The notes: a model not told the origin generated them from the letters alone. DNA of 64,000 nucleotides from Actinopolymorpha sp. NPDC004070 (GCF_040610475.1 NZ_JBEXMJ010000003.1:372001-436000); one strand, 5' to 3'; counted from the stretch's first letter, positions 35,193 to 44,692 are shown. Numbers and translations: made by a program.

Positions 35193-36661
35193 CGGGCCGC
35201 CTGTTCTCCCGCCGCACTGTTCTCGCCGGCGCCGTCGCGTCGACCGCCTTCGCGGTCGGGTCCGGTCTTCTCGACGGGGAAGCCGCGCTGGCCGCCGAGC
35301 CCGCCGCGGCGCGGCCCAAGCAGCGTGGTCTGTCCGGCCCGAGCATCCAGATCGACCCGGGGTTCGCCTACTACCAGAGCCGGTCACCGGACAGCATCGC
35401 CGACGAGCTCGCGATCAACGGCTACCGGATCGTCCACTACTTCGTCGTGAACGAGCAGGATGTGAACGGGCCCGTCGTCGAGGCGCTGCGCCGGCGCGGG
35501 ATCACCGTGTGGGCCATGGTCATCGGGAACGGTTCGTACTCCGTGTCCGGTTTCCCCGACGACTGGCCCGCGTGGCAGATGAGGTTGCTGAAGCCGGTCG
35601 ACGACGGCTTCTACCGCTTCTCACCGTTCAGCACCGACTACCTGGAATGGAAGAAGCAGGTCGCGTCCAAGCTCGTCTCGACGTATCCCTTCGACGGTTT
35701 CGAGGTCGCCGAGCCCTACTTCCCTGAGTGGGGCGGTCTCACCTCGGGCGTCTACGGCGATGTAGGCCCGTTGGCACAGGACGCTTTCATGCGCGGGTAC
35801 GGCCTGGAGATCCCCGACTTCACAGATCCCTCGTCGCCGCGGTACTACAAGACCGACACCGAGCGGTACGCGAAGTGGGTGCAACTGCGGGTTGACGCGG
35901 TGAACGGGTTCCTCGCCGAACTGGTCAACGGCTCGGGCGGCGTACGCGAGGCCCGGCCCGACATCCTCGTCGGCACCTGGTCTCTCGGCGTGGACGCGGG
36001 GCCGGAGTCCGTGGCGCTCGAACGCGAGTACCAGGGGCTCGACGCAGCAGCCATGATCTCCGCGGTGCGGCCCGACATGCACATCCTGCAGACCAACTGG
36101 CCGGACTGGATCAAGCCCGACCTGCCCGCAACGTACCTGCGGACGTACCGTCCGTTCCTCGACCAGATTCGTGCCGCCCATCCGAGGCTCCCGCTCGGCG
36201 CACAGACCGACATCGGATCGACGACCGCGATGACCCGCGACGACGAGTGGCTGCGGACCTTCACCGACACCGCGGACGAGCTCGGCCTCGCGACCTGGAC
36301 GGGGTACGAGTACCACCTCGGCGGTTACATCTACCAGGACCGACCCGTGCCGCGGCACGTCGAGCGGGTCGCCGACGACAGTGCCGTCATCTCGTTCCAG
36401 AAACGGATCGACCCCGCGTCGGCGAAGCTGTCACGCAGCTTCGAGATCGTCGGCGGCGGGCAGCGCCGGTTCATCGAACCGGACGCGGTGAGCGTCGACG
36501 GCAACCGCGTCACCGTGGGAACGCTCCCACCTCGGGCGCTGGTGAGCCTTCGCGTAGCCAACGTCACCGACCAGCCGTCCACGTGGCTCTACCACAAGGA
36601 CGAACCCGCGAACGTCGTCCCCGACGATCTGGTGGTCCACGTCCCACCCGCCGGTCGCTGA
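35189..36661 (+). CDS. Secreted Tat-dependent TIM-barrel glycosidase-like protein
   Basis: 490 residues. A Tat signal (RLFSRRTVLAGAVAS, twin Arg 8-9) is followed by a probable TIM barrel: IDPGFAYYQSRSPDSIADELAINGYRIVHYFVV, then FDGFEVAEPYFPEW with acidic residues at strand ends, and GLATWTGYEYHLGGYIY. The C-terminal ~90 residues look beta-sandwich-like. The pattern suits a hydrolase acting on polysaccharide outside the cell, but no named GH family was recognised. GAGGAG precedes the ATG, which overlaps the previous stop. Confidence 0.7.
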   Translation: MTGRLFSRRTVLAGAVASTAFAVGSGLLDGEAALAAEPAAARPKQRGLSGPSIQIDPGFAYYQSRSPDSIADELAINGYRIVHYFVVNEQDVNGPVVEALRRRGITVWAMVIGNGSYSVSGFPDDWPAWQMRLLKPVDDGFYRFSPFSTDYLEWKKQVASKLVSTYPFDGFEVAEPYFPEWGGLTSGVYGDVGPLAQDAFMRGYGLEIPDFTDPSSPRYYKTDTERYAKWVQLRVDAVNGFLAELVNGSGGVREARPDILVGTWSLGVDAGPESVALEREYQGLDAAAMISAVRPDMHILQTNWPDWIKPDLPATYLRTYRPFLDQIRAAHPRLPLGAQTDIGSTTAMTRDDEWLRTFTDTADELGLATWTGYEYHLGGYIYQDRPVPRHVERVADDSAVISFQKRIDPASAKLSRSFEIVGGGQRRFIEPDAVSVDGNRVTVGTLPPRALVSLRVANVTDQPSTWLYHKDEPANVVPDDLVVHVPPAGR

Positions 36662-36710
36662 CGCCGGTCGCCGACGCCGGTCGCCGACGCCGGTCGCCGA
36701 CGCCGGTCGG
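36648..36710. repeat. Five-copy 13-bp tandem repeat at the convergent gene ends
   Basis: The unit ACGCCGGTCGCCG occurs at 36661, 36674 and 36687, with degenerate copies just before (36649) and after (36700). It covers the end of the glycosidase-like gene and the 57 bases before the end of the converging gene. The unit length (13 bp) is the same as the repeat at 10921, but the sequence differs. Confidence 0.85.
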
Positions 36711-36718
36711 CAACGTGC

Positions 36719-38311
36719 TCAGCGCCGTGGTTCGACGAGGATCGGATTCCCGAGTTCGCGCTCACCGGTGGCGTCGGAGGGGTGGTTGACGATGCCGGCA
36801 GCTCCGGTGACCATCACGGTCGATCCGCCGCCGTCGAAGTTGAGGGCCTGGACGGCGCCGAGCCGGTGCATGATCTGCGCTTCCTCCTCGATGCTCACGC
36901 CCTCGCTGTAGCCGGGTTGCCGGCCGTCGACAGCCACCAGCAGTAACCTGCCCTGGGCGTCCACGCCGATGGCCGAACGGGGATTGCCACGTACGGTCCA
37001 GTTGTAGGTGAAGGTCTGGTCGGTGCCTTCGTCACCCACGTCGCTCGCGCTGTGGATGATCCCGTCGGCGTAGGCGTCGACGGACACCCTGCCGTCTCGG
37101 ACCAGCGTCGGGCCGGTCTGGATGATCGTCGTGGTGCGAGTCAGCGGGACCCGGCGGCCGCTGCCGTCGGTGACGGCAGTTTCCACTCGTACGGTGTCGC
37201 CGGTATGGACGTGCGCGGCAAGCCAGTTCGCGTCGTCGCCGGTGCCCTGAATCGTGCTGCCGGTGGCCGGGACGGTCGTGCCCCGGGTTTCGTTCACGGC
37301 AGTCACCCGATGCTTCGCGTCGAGCACGACCTCGGTCCCCGGGCCGCTGGGAGTGTCCTTCCACTCCGGCGTGAACTCAAGGAGCTCGCTGGGATCGATG
37401 CACATGATGTCGTGCATCGGGTGCTCGGTAGGTTGGTCGCCGCCGATCCCGCCGCAGTTCCAGACCTGGCCGGGCACGCGGTTGATCCCATCGACCGGGA
37501 CAGCCGACCCCGCGGTGTACAGCGTGGTCGTCGAACGGTAGGTGGCGACGTCGATTCCCTTACCTCCACGGGTGATTGCCACACCGCCGCGACCCTGGGT
37601 GGCGGCACTCAGCACCTTGCCGTCCTTCACGTACAGGCCGCCGGGCGCCTTGTTGTAGAACCACTGCGTGTTGATTCCCGCCAGTGCGTGATACGCCGGG
37701 ACGATGTCGGACAGATGGTCGAGTTCGTTGAGCGCAGGAGACGGACCCGTCTCACTCGCCACCGTTCCGTTGAACTTGGTGAAGTCGACACGTACGACGT
37801 ACATGTGCTGCAGCGCACCGGGATCGCCGTCTCCACCCGTCCAGCGAACCTGGCCCCTGAACCCGGCGGCCCTGATCGCGTTGTACGTCGTGGTCGCGTC
37901 GGCCTGGCTGGCGTACGCGCCCACCCGAACGGTCCAGCCGAGCGGCTGTGCCGGCCCGTCCGCGAAGGCGGGCAGATCGACCCGTTCGACCCGCGGGGTG
38001 AAACCCTTCGCGGTCAGAGCTTCCGCGACCCGCTCAGCCGTCGGTCTCGGGCCGAGCCCCGTGTTCGCGGTGTTGATCGGGCCGTCGGGCTCCGCCGGTA
38101 CGTAGACATGCACCGTCCAGAAGAACGACGTCTCGGACCCCGTCGTGAGCTCGGTCAGCGTGACGCCGGACGCCAGCGTGGTGGTCGTACCGCCTGCCAG
38201 AGGATTTGAAGTCGCACCGAGGGCCACGGACCGGGCCGGCGGTGCGACCAGCGTCACCATGGCCAGGGCGGCCGCGGCCACAACGGTCCGGGCAAGCACC
38301 TTCGCAGACAT
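36719..38311 (-). CDS. Secreted phosphodiester glycosidase-type (NAGPA) protein with SPOR-like region
   Basis: 530 residues with a Sec signal (MSAKVLARTVVAAAALAMVTLVAPPARS). Residues about 60-165 contain two related halves (TAERVAEALTAKGFTPRVERVD and ADATTTYNAIRAAGFRGQVRW) like SPOR-type peptidoglycan-binding units. The rest is the NAGPA domain (DUF2233), ending NFDGGGSTVMVTGAAGIVNHPSD, the usual catalytic-site segment. Members cleave phosphodiester-linked sugars, and related proteins act on wall or secreted glycans. It converges with the upstream glycosidase-like gene and is followed 118 bases later by the GntR gene. Confidence 0.82.
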   Translation of the reverse strand: MSAKVLARTVVAAAALAMVTLVAPPARSVALGATSNPLAGGTTTTLASGVTLTELTTGSETSFFWTVHVYVPAEPDGPINTANTGLGPRPTAERVAEALTAKGFTPRVERVDLPAFADGPAQPLGWTVRVGAYASQADATTTYNAIRAAGFRGQVRWTGGDGDPGALQHMYVVRVDFTKFNGTVASETGPSPALNELDHLSDIVPAYHALAGINTQWFYNKAPGGLYVKDGKVLSAATQGRGGVAITRGGKGIDVATYRSTTTLYTAGSAVPVDGINRVPGQVWNCGGIGGDQPTEHPMHDIMCIDPSELLEFTPEWKDTPSGPGTEVVLDAKHRVTAVNETRGTTVPATGSTIQGTGDDANWLAAHVHTGDTVRVETAVTDGSGRRVPLTRTTTIIQTGPTLVRDGRVSVDAYADGIIHSASDVGDEGTDQTFTYNWTVRGNPRSAIGVDAQGRLLLVAVDGRQPGYSEGVSIEEEAQIMHRLGAVQALNFDGGGSTVMVTGAAGIVNHPSDATGERELGNPILVEPRR

Positions 38312-38428
38312 GCCAACCTCCCACGACGGCCACGATGTCGTCGGGGACGCTAAGCCGCCTCATGCAGACGGTCAACGGAATCGTCCAGCTTGGCCGCACC
38401 GATCCCGCAGGACACCGGCGTACGTACG

Positions 38429-39154
38429 TCAGTGGCTGCGGCGCAGCGTCTGTTCCAGGCTGTACCGGTCGCCGCGATACAGCGAGGAGGCGAGCTCGAT
38501 CGCCCGTCCCCGTACGTCGTACGTCACCCGCTCCACCAGCAGGGCCGGCGTCAGTGCGGGGACCTCGAGCAGCCCCGCCTGCGCGGTGTCGACCACGGTC
38601 GCCCGCACCTGCTGCCGGGTGCGGTCGAGCGTGATCGAGTACCGCGCGAGCAGCGCCTCGTAGAGCGAATCCTCCAGCGTGGTTTCCAGCAGACCGGGCG
38701 CCACCCGTGCCAGCAACCACACCTCCTCCAGGCACATCGGCACCGAGCTGGCCGACCGAAGCCGCACCAGATGCACCAGCGGCTCGCCCGGGCTCACGCC
38801 GAGAAGCCAGCTCTCCCGGGCACCGGCCACCGTCTCCTCGGCTTTGAGCAGCTTCGAGCCGGGTACGAGGCCACGCGAGCGCATGTCGTCGCTGAACGAC
38901 GTCAGAGCCTCGCGCTTGCGGATCGCCGGCTCGGCGACATAGGTGCCGGACCCCTGAATCCGATAGACCTCACCCTCGTTCACCATCTGCTCGACCGCCC
39001 TGCGGACGGTCAGCCGGCTCACCCCCAGCTCGTCGCACAGCTTCCGCTCCGTCGGCAGCTTCTGGTGAGGTTCCAGGCTGTCCCGGATCAGCTCGAGCAG
39101 GTGTGCGCGCACCACGGCGTGCTTTGGTGAAGCCGCCACCACGGGTGTCGTCAT
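38429..39154 (-). CDS. GntR family regulator, HutC/UTRA type
   Basis: 241 residues. Winged helix at about 10-80 (LPTERKLCDELGVSRLTVRRAVEQMVNEGEVYRIQGSGTYV) and a UTRA ligand-binding domain at about 95-235. Such proteins repress sugar-uptake genes until an intracellular sugar binds. It is the last gene of the minus operon with transporter and dehydrogenases, and overlaps the dehydrogenase stop (ATGA). TTGGTA-NN-TACCAA palindromes at both ends of the locus are its likely targets. This is inference from size, symmetry and location. Confidence 0.9.
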   Translation of the reverse strand: MTTPVVAASPKHAVVRAHLLELIRDSLEPHQKLPTERKLCDELGVSRLTVRRAVEQMVNEGEVYRIQGSGTYVAEPAIRKREALTSFSDDMRSRGLVPGSKLLKAEETVAGARESWLLGVSPGEPLVHLVRLRSASSVPMCLEEVWLLARVAPGLLETTLEDSLYEALLARYSITLDRTRQQVRATVVDTAQAGLLEVPALTPALLVERVTYDVRGRAIELASSLYRGDRYSLEQTLRRSH

Positions 39155-40128
39155 CCACGGGCACCGGCGGAAGCAGTCGCCTCCGCCAGCACCGCGACCG
39201 CACGGGCCCCGTCGGCCGGCGTGACCCGCGGCACCGCGGTCCCGGCGACACAGCTGAGGAAATGCCGTGCCTGGCGGGTGAACCGATCCTCACCGGTGAC
39301 CTCGACGACCGACTCGGTCCCGTCCACGCCCACCTCGGTCAGCTTCATCGTGGCGTAGTCCAGGTGCAGCCGGCCGTGGGTGCCGGACACCGTGACCACG
39401 GCCTCTCCGGGCGCGGTTCGCCAACTGGCCTCGATCACCCCGAGTACGCCGGCGTGCGACCGCAACGACAGCACCGCGCTGTCCTCGACCTCCAGAGCCG
39501 GCCCACGGGAGGTGGCCGTGGTCGCCGTCAGCGCGCGCACCTGGTCCACCTCGCCGAACAGGTACCGGAACAGGTCGACCGAGTGCACACAGGTGTCCAT
39601 GAGCACACCGCCACCGGAGATCTCCGGCTGGGAGAACCACGACGACTCGACCCCGTCGAGCGGGCCGGAGAAACGGTTCCGGAAGGTCAGTGCGGTGCCG
39701 ATCCGACCATCGGCGACGGCGGTCCTGATCGCCTCGATCTCCGGCTGGAACCGGTGACAGAACCCCACGGTGAGCAAGGTCCGGTTGACGTCGGCGGCCT
39801 TGACCATCAACGCGCACTCGTCGACCGTACGAGCCATCGGCTTCTCGCACAGGACCGCGACCTTCGCCTCCAGCGCCTGCACCGTGAGTGCCTGGTGGGT
39901 GGACGGTGGCGTGCACACGCTGATCGCGTCGAGGTTGCCCTCGGCGAGCATCGTGGCGACGTCGGTGTACGCGGTCGCGCCGAACTCCGCGGCGACCGCC
40001 TCGACGGCGGCCCGGTCGACATCCGCGACCGCCACCGGGTCCACACCGGCCCGGCGGTAGGCGTTCAGGTGTGCGCGGCCGATGCTGCCTGTTCCGACCA
40101 CACCGATCCGTGGCTGCTGGGCGCTCAT
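39151..40128 (-). CDS. Gfo/Idh/MocA sugar dehydrogenase 1
   Basis: 325 residues. Rossmann motif GVVGTGSIG at about 9-17 and the EKPMA motif (VAVLCEKPMARTVDEC) near 92-107 identify the family. DTCVHSVDLFRYLFGEVDQV is the usual start of the C-terminal domain. Members oxidise, epimerise or open sugars and inositols with NAD(P). Overlaps both neighbours (ATGA), so it is co-translated with a second dehydrogenase and the regulator. Two tandem members suggest a two-step oxidation-reduction of one sugar. Confidence 0.9.
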   Translation of the reverse strand: MSAQQPRIGVVGTGSIGRAHLNAYRRAGVDPVAVADVDRAAVEAVAAEFGATAYTDVATMLAEGNLDAISVCTPPSTHQALTVQALEAKVAVLCEKPMARTVDECALMVKAADVNRTLLTVGFCHRFQPEIEAIRTAVADGRIGTALTFRNRFSGPLDGVESSWFSQPEISGGGVLMDTCVHSVDLFRYLFGEVDQVRALTATTATSRGPALEVEDSAVLSLRSHAGVLGVIEASWRTAPGEAVVTVSGTHGRLHLDYATMKLTEVGVDGTESVVEVTGEDRFTRQARHFLSCVAGTAVPRVTPADGARAVAVLAEATASAGARG

Positions 40129-41045
40129 GCGTTCCCTCCGGGCGTCACGTCGGACGTCGCATCGGGCATCACGTCGATCAGGCGGACCGGCGCACCGGTG
40201 TCGGCCGAACGCTGCCCGGCTGCCAGGATCGCGAGCACCTCCAGGGTCGCCTGCCGGTCGATCGGAGCCTTCCTGGTCCGGGCCATTCCCACGGCTGCCG
40301 ACATCGTGTTGGCGTAGAACGACTGGTAGTCGGCCACCTCGGTCTGTACGGCTCCCTGGGGTCCGTACCCGGTGAGGTGGAAGCCGGTGTTCGCATCGCG
40401 CAGAGTGCCGATCACGATCCGCGGCCCGGTATCGTCCTCGATCACGGTGATGTCCCGATCGCTGCTCGCGAACTGCTGCACCTCCTTCGCCCCCGGTCCG
40501 CGGACGGCAAGCGCTGCCTCGACGGCGTGGATGCCGTAGTTGTACCAGTCGCCTGGCCCGACGCTGACCAACGTGCTGAGCTCCCCGTCGCCGTCTGCGC
40601 GGAAGACGTCGAGTTCGGGCGCGAAGCGCAGTGCCGAACAGCTCATCAGCGGAGTGTCGTTCTGCTCGGCCAGGTCGAACAACCCGACGGCGTCTTCCAC
40701 GGTGAGCGCCATCGGCTTGTCGACGTACGTCGCCACCCCGGCCTCCAGGAACGGTCGGGCCAGCTCCGCATGCAGCGCCCCGCCGTCCAGGTCGTCCAGG
40801 ACCAGCGCGAGGTCGATCGCACCGATCAGCTCGGCGGGCTCGGCCACCACCCGGTCGATCTGGTACTCCGCCGCGAGCTCAGCCGCGGACGAGTGCATCC
40901 CCGACAACCCCTCCTTGCCACTGCTCCACACGCCGACGACGCGAGCGTCCTCGACCCGTGGCGAGCCGCCGTCCACCCCGTTGAGGAGTCCGGCGAAGAC
41001 GCCGGCGTGGGACGTGTTCGTCCCCACGATGCCGACACGAATCAT
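40125..41045 (-). CDS. Gfo/Idh/MocA sugar dehydrogenase 2
   Basis: 306 residues from ATG 41045 (AAAGGAAG just upstream). VGIVGTNTSHAGVFAGLL at the start is a variant dinucleotide motif (GTNTSH instead of GxGxxG), and VDKPMALTVEDAVGLFDLAE replaces the common EKP by DKP. YNYGIHAVEAALAVRG is the C-terminal domain entry. It differs enough from the neighbour to have its own substrate or step. It follows the permease by 14 bases and overlaps the next dehydrogenase. Confidence 0.85.
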   Translation of the reverse strand: MIRVGIVGTNTSHAGVFAGLLNGVDGGSPRVEDARVVGVWSSGKEGLSGMHSSAAELAAEYQIDRVVAEPAELIGAIDLALVLDDLDGGALHAELARPFLEAGVATYVDKPMALTVEDAVGLFDLAEQNDTPLMSCSALRFAPELDVFRADGDGELSTLVSVGPGDWYNYGIHAVEAALAVRGPGAKEVQQFASSDRDITVIEDDTGPRIVIGTLRDANTGFHLTGYGPQGAVQTEVADYQSFYANTMSAAVGMARTRKAPIDRQATLEVLAILAAGQRSADTGAPVRLIDVMPDATSDVTPGGNA

Positions 41046-41059
41046 CGAGAAGCTTCCTT

Positions 41060-41956
41060 TCACTTGATGCCGGTGACGCTGATCCCCTGGACGAAGTAGC
41101 GCTGGGCCACCATGAAGATCGCCAACGCGGGAATCGTGAAGACCAGGCAGGCCGCCATCAGCGGACCCCAGGCGACACCGTGTTCACCGAAGAAGTTGTA
41201 GAGGCCGATGGAGAGCGTGTAGTTCTGCTGGCTGTTGAGATAGATCAACGGCAGCAGGAAGTCCGTCCAGGTCGCGACGAACTGGAAGACCGCCACCGTC
41301 GCGATCGCTGCCTTGGCCTGCGGCAGGATCAGCTGCAGATACACCCGCAGCTCCGAGGCGCCGTCGATGAGGCCGGCCTCCCGAAGCGAGTCGGGAACGC
41401 CGGTGAAGAACTGCCGCAGCAGGAAGATGTAGAACGGCGAGCCGAAGAACGCCGGGATGATCAACGGCCACAGGGTCCCGACCGCGCCGAGGCGATCCCA
41501 CAGCAGGTAGAGAGGGATGAACGTCACCTGGGCGGGCAGCATCATGGTGCCGAGCACGGTGCCGAACACCGCACTGCGACCCCGCCAGTGCAGTTTCGCC
41601 AGCCCGTACGCCACCAGCGGGCAGGAGATGAGAGTCCCCGCAACGTTGAGGACGACCAGCAGAACGGTGTTGGCGAGGTACCGCAGGAACGGCATCGCCT
41701 GGACCGCCTCGGCGAAGTTGCCCACGATCCAGTGCTGCGGCAGCAACCTCGGCGGCACCCGGAAGATGTCGCCGCTGGTCTTGAACGCCGTCGTGATCAT
41801 CACCAGGAAAGGCGCCAGGAAGGCGAGGCTGATGAGGATCAGGATCAGGTGGTGGGTCAGCCGTCGGCCCAGATACTGACGACGCGGCCGGGGGACAGGT
41901 CCGCTGCCGGCCGCGGTCCCGGGCCGACCCGCGCGAATCACGTCACTCGCTGCCAT
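41060..41956 (-). CDS. Carbohydrate ABC transporter permease (MalG-like)
   Basis: 298 residues, six TM helices. The ATPase-contacting EAA loop is EAGLIDGASELRVYLQLILP, typical of the MalG-type inner-membrane subunit. Overlaps the MalF-like gene by 14 bases. No ATPase is encoded in this operon. In actinomycetes a shared MsiK-type ATPase usually serves such transporters (known biology, not seen here). Confidence 0.92.
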   Translation of the reverse strand: MAASDVIRAGRPGTAAGSGPVPRPRRQYLGRRLTHHLILILISLAFLAPFLVMITTAFKTSGDIFRVPPRLLPQHWIVGNFAEAVQAMPFLRYLANTVLLVVLNVAGTLISCPLVAYGLAKLHWRGRSAVFGTVLGTMMLPAQVTFIPLYLLWDRLGAVGTLWPLIIPAFFGSPFYIFLLRQFFTGVPDSLREAGLIDGASELRVYLQLILPQAKAAIATVAVFQFVATWTDFLLPLIYLNSQQNYTLSIGLYNFFGEHGVAWGPLMAACLVFTIPALAIFMVAQRYFVQGISVTGIK

Positions 41957-42866
41957 AGTGCACCCACCGCCTCGACGTCAGCAGGATGAACGACGTGAGC
42001 AACCCGATCACCAGGAAGAGGATCCAGGCCATCGCGGCGGCCTGACCCATCTTGAGGAAGACGAACGCGTTGTGGAACAGATGCATCGTGTACGTCAGCA
42101 AGGAGTCTCCCGGGCCTCCGTTGGCCGCATTGCCTCTGCTCTGGGTGAGGAGGTACGTCGGGGCGAAGATCTGCAGAGCCGCGATCACGCCCATGATGAG
42201 CTGGAACAGCGTGACCGGCGTGAGGGCCGGCCAGGTGACGTACCAGAACCGTTGCCAGCCGTTCGCTCCGTCGACCGCGGCGGCCTCGTACAACTGCTGC
42301 GGCACCTGCTTGAGAGCCGCCAGGTAGATCACTGCCGTGGCACCGATGCCCCACCAGGTGATGACGAGCACCGCGGGCTTGGTCCACATCGGATCAGCCA
42401 GCCAGTTGGGCTGCGGCAGGCCGATGCTTCCGAGGACCTGGTTGAGGTATCCGTACTGCGCGTTGAAGACCCAGCGCCACAGGTAGCTCGCCGTCACCAC
42501 CGGCACGATCGCCGGTAGGTAGACGATCGCGCGGTACAGCGGCTGCCCCTTGACGGGGAAGTTCAGCGCCAGCGCGACCAGCAGCGCGAACGCCAGACCG
42601 AGCGGAACGCCGATGATGGCGAGGTAGGCGGTGTTGAACACCGACCCCAGGAACTTCGGGTCCTTCAACAGGGTCGCGTAGTTGTCCAGCCCCACCCAGC
42701 GAGGTGACTGGAAGAGGTTGAACTCGGTGAAGCTGTAGTAGAGCGACACCAGAATCGGACCGGCCATGAACACGACGAGCCCGATGATCCAGGGCGAGGA
42801 GAAGGCAAGCCCCGCCCACGCCGGGCGCCGCCTGGGCCGGCGCCCGGCGAGTGTTGCCTCAGCCAT
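41943..42866 (-). CDS. Carbohydrate ABC transporter permease (MalF/UgpA-like)
   Basis: 307 residues with six TM helices. The EAA loop is EAAAVDGANGWQRFWYVTWP. The N-terminus PRRRPAWAGLAFSSPWIIGLVVFMAGPILVSLYYSFTEF is the standard opening of these subunits. Its ATG overlaps the binding-protein stop by 8 bases. It forms the pore with the MalG-like partner. Confidence 0.92.
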   Translation of the reverse strand: MAEATLAGRRPRRRPAWAGLAFSSPWIIGLVVFMAGPILVSLYYSFTEFNLFQSPRWVGLDNYATLLKDPKFLGSVFNTAYLAIIGVPLGLAFALLVALALNFPVKGQPLYRAIVYLPAIVPVVTASYLWRWVFNAQYGYLNQVLGSIGLPQPNWLADPMWTKPAVLVITWWGIGATAVIYLAALKQVPQQLYEAAAVDGANGWQRFWYVTWPALTPVTLFQLIMGVIAALQIFAPTYLLTQSRGNAANGGPGDSLLTYTMHLFHNAFVFLKMGQAAAMAWILFLVIGLLTSFILLTSRRWVHYGSE

Positions 42867-44160
42867 AGCTCTTGGCCGCCTTGGCCACCTGCGCGTAGGC
42901 CTGCGCCGGGGTCTTGGTCATCCGGGTGATCTTGTCGTCCGCGGTGGCCAGGTCGGCGGTGTACTGGGCCAGGCTCGGCTCGCTCGGGATCGCGGTCGCG
43001 TTCTTGCTTGCCAGCAGGTCGAGGAAGAGGTCGAAGTTGGTGATGGACTTGTACGCCGGGTCCTGCAGGAGCGACTTGCGCGCCGGCAGGTTCGACAGCG
43101 CCTTGGTGAAGGACAACATCGCCTCCTTCGACACCAGGTACTTCATGAACTCCCAGGCCTCGTCGGGGTGCTGGCTGTTGCTGGGGATGAAGAACGTCCC
43201 GGGCGCGACGAGGTTGGTCTTGGCGAGCTCCGGCCTGTCGTCGGGGTACGGGACCGGGACGACACCCCAGTCCAGGTCGGGCGCGAACTCCTTGATGAAC
43301 GACGGCTGCCATTCGCCGTCGACCACCATCGCCAACTTGCCCTGGTAGAAGGGGTTCTGCGGCGACTGGTAGTCACCGAAGCCGGACACGAACCGCTCGA
43401 TCTCCTTGATGCCGTACTTCTTGATGACGTTCTCGACGTAGAAGTTCGCACCGGCGATGTTGCCCGGGTCCTCGGGAGTGGGCTTCCCGTTGTCGTACCA
43501 CTTGCCGCCGTGGGTGACCCCCAGTAGCCGGTAGTCGGCTCCCGCACCGCTGGTCCCGGCGAGGCCCAGCTGCGTCAACCGCCCCTTGCTGTCGGTCTTC
43601 GTCAGCTTGCCGATCGCCTCGGCCCACTCGCTGGTCGTGGTCGGCGGCTTCTGCACGCCGGCCGCTGCGAACAGCTTCTTGTTGTAGAACAGCGCGGAGT
43701 TGTTGACCGCGATCGGCAGTTGGTAGACCTGATCCTTGTAGCGGCACTGCGCCATCGAGGAGTCGGTGAAGTCACCGAGGTCGAACGAGTCCTTCTTGAT
43801 GTAGTCGTCGAGCGACCTGATGACGCCCTTCTCCGCCCAGGCGCCCGTCGCACTCCCGAAGTTGTCGGAGATGTCGAACGCGCCCTTGCTCCCCGTCATC
43901 GCCGCAAGCTGAGCCTGCGCGTCGGGGTTCGACACGCCCTTGACGACGATCTTGGACTGGCTCTGGTTGAACTTCTTGATCACCTTCTCCAGGGCCTTCG
44001 CCTCCTGACCGGTCCACAGGTAGGAGAACCGGAGCGTGACCTTTCCGCCGCCGGACGAGGAGGAGCTGCCCTTGGAACACGCAGCCAGACCGCCGAGACC
44101 TGCCGCGGCGATGCCCATTCCGACAAACCGCCGCCGGGAGAGTTGACCTGGTCCAGACAT
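42859..44160 (-). CDS. Sugar-binding lipoprotein of ABC transporter (family 1)
   Basis: 433 residues. The N-terminus has a Tat-like RRRF and a lipobox LAAC with lipidated Cys28. The mature part matches family 1 sugar-binding proteins: VTLRFSYLWTGQEAKALEKVIKKFN, AMTGSKGAFDISDNFGS, MVVDGEWQPSFI and FIPSNSQHPDEAWEFMKYL. ATG 44160 has GGAAGG in front. First gene of the minus operon, with the operator-like sites at 44227 and 44366 just upstream. A probable oligosaccharide receptor. Confidence 0.92.
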   Translation of the reverse strand: MSGPGQLSRRRFVGMGIAAAGLGGLAACSKGSSSSSGGGKVTLRFSYLWTGQEAKALEKVIKKFNQSQSKIVVKGVSNPDAQAQLAAMTGSKGAFDISDNFGSATGAWAEKGVIRSLDDYIKKDSFDLGDFTDSSMAQCRYKDQVYQLPIAVNNSALFYNKKLFAAAGVQKPPTTTSEWAEAIGKLTKTDSKGRLTQLGLAGTSGAGADYRLLGVTHGGKWYDNGKPTPEDPGNIAGANFYVENVIKKYGIKEIERFVSGFGDYQSPQNPFYQGKLAMVVDGEWQPSFIKEFAPDLDWGVVPVPYPDDRPELAKTNLVAPGTFFIPSNSQHPDEAWEFMKYLVSKEAMLSFTKALSNLPARKSLLQDPAYKSITNFDLFLDLLASKNATAIPSEPSLAQYTADLATADDKITRMTKTPAQAYAQVAKAAKSYG

Positions 44161-44226
44161 GGGAACCTTCCGAGAGTTCGACTGGGAGAGCTGACGATGG
44201 ACGCCACAATGGGTGGGCGTGGTCAG

Positions 44227-44241
44227 TACCAATAGGTATTG
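44227..44241. promoter_or_regulatory. TACC/GGTA-type inverted repeat upstream of the sugar operon
   Basis: TACCAATAGGTATTG contains CAATA-GG-TATTG and reads, on the minus strand, TATTGGTA. It uses the same half site as the TTGGTA-NN-TACCAA sites but in another spacing. It lies about 67 bases before the binding-protein start, a normal operator position. Confidence 0.45.
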
Positions 44242-44365
44242 CCAGTGGTGAGACGTGAAGGGGTGTCGCGGGAGTGCTCAGCGCCCGTATCGGCGCGGCT
44301 ACGACCTACACCCTGCCGACGACGCTGCCGGTCTGGGCTCGACCATTGGACCTGCGCGGTACAAC

Positions 44366-44379
44366 TTGGTATCTACCAA
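44366..44379. promoter_or_regulatory. Perfect TTGGTA-NN-TACCAA palindrome between sugar operon and ABC exporter
   Basis: TTGGTATCTACCAA has perfect 6-base arms. It differs from the site at 34023 only in one spacer base. The rest of 44161-44692 holds no supported gene and should contain the two divergent promoters. It probably belongs to the HutC-type regulator of the sugar operon. Confidence 0.6.
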
Positions 44380-44692
44380 TTCATTCGGCCGATTCTGGAT
44401 GATCGGCCGGTAAAGGTCAAGCGTCGGCAGGCCGCGCCGGCGCCTGGGCGAGGTCCGCTTCCGGCCATGGCAACCTCCCGTGTCAACAGGCAGGGACGGT
44501 CAGTGATTCATGCCGTACGGCCAAGGCGTGGAGGAATTAACCGCGCGCTTTGTCGATGCCCGGGTGGTAAAGACTTGTACAATCCTCGACGCGAGTGATT
44601 CTCCGGACCTCTCGTCAAGCCCCGCTTGCGGGCCGGCACGCGTGAGGACGCCGACGCCTACCGACCACGGAGCTCGCGGGAAGGGCCGGACA

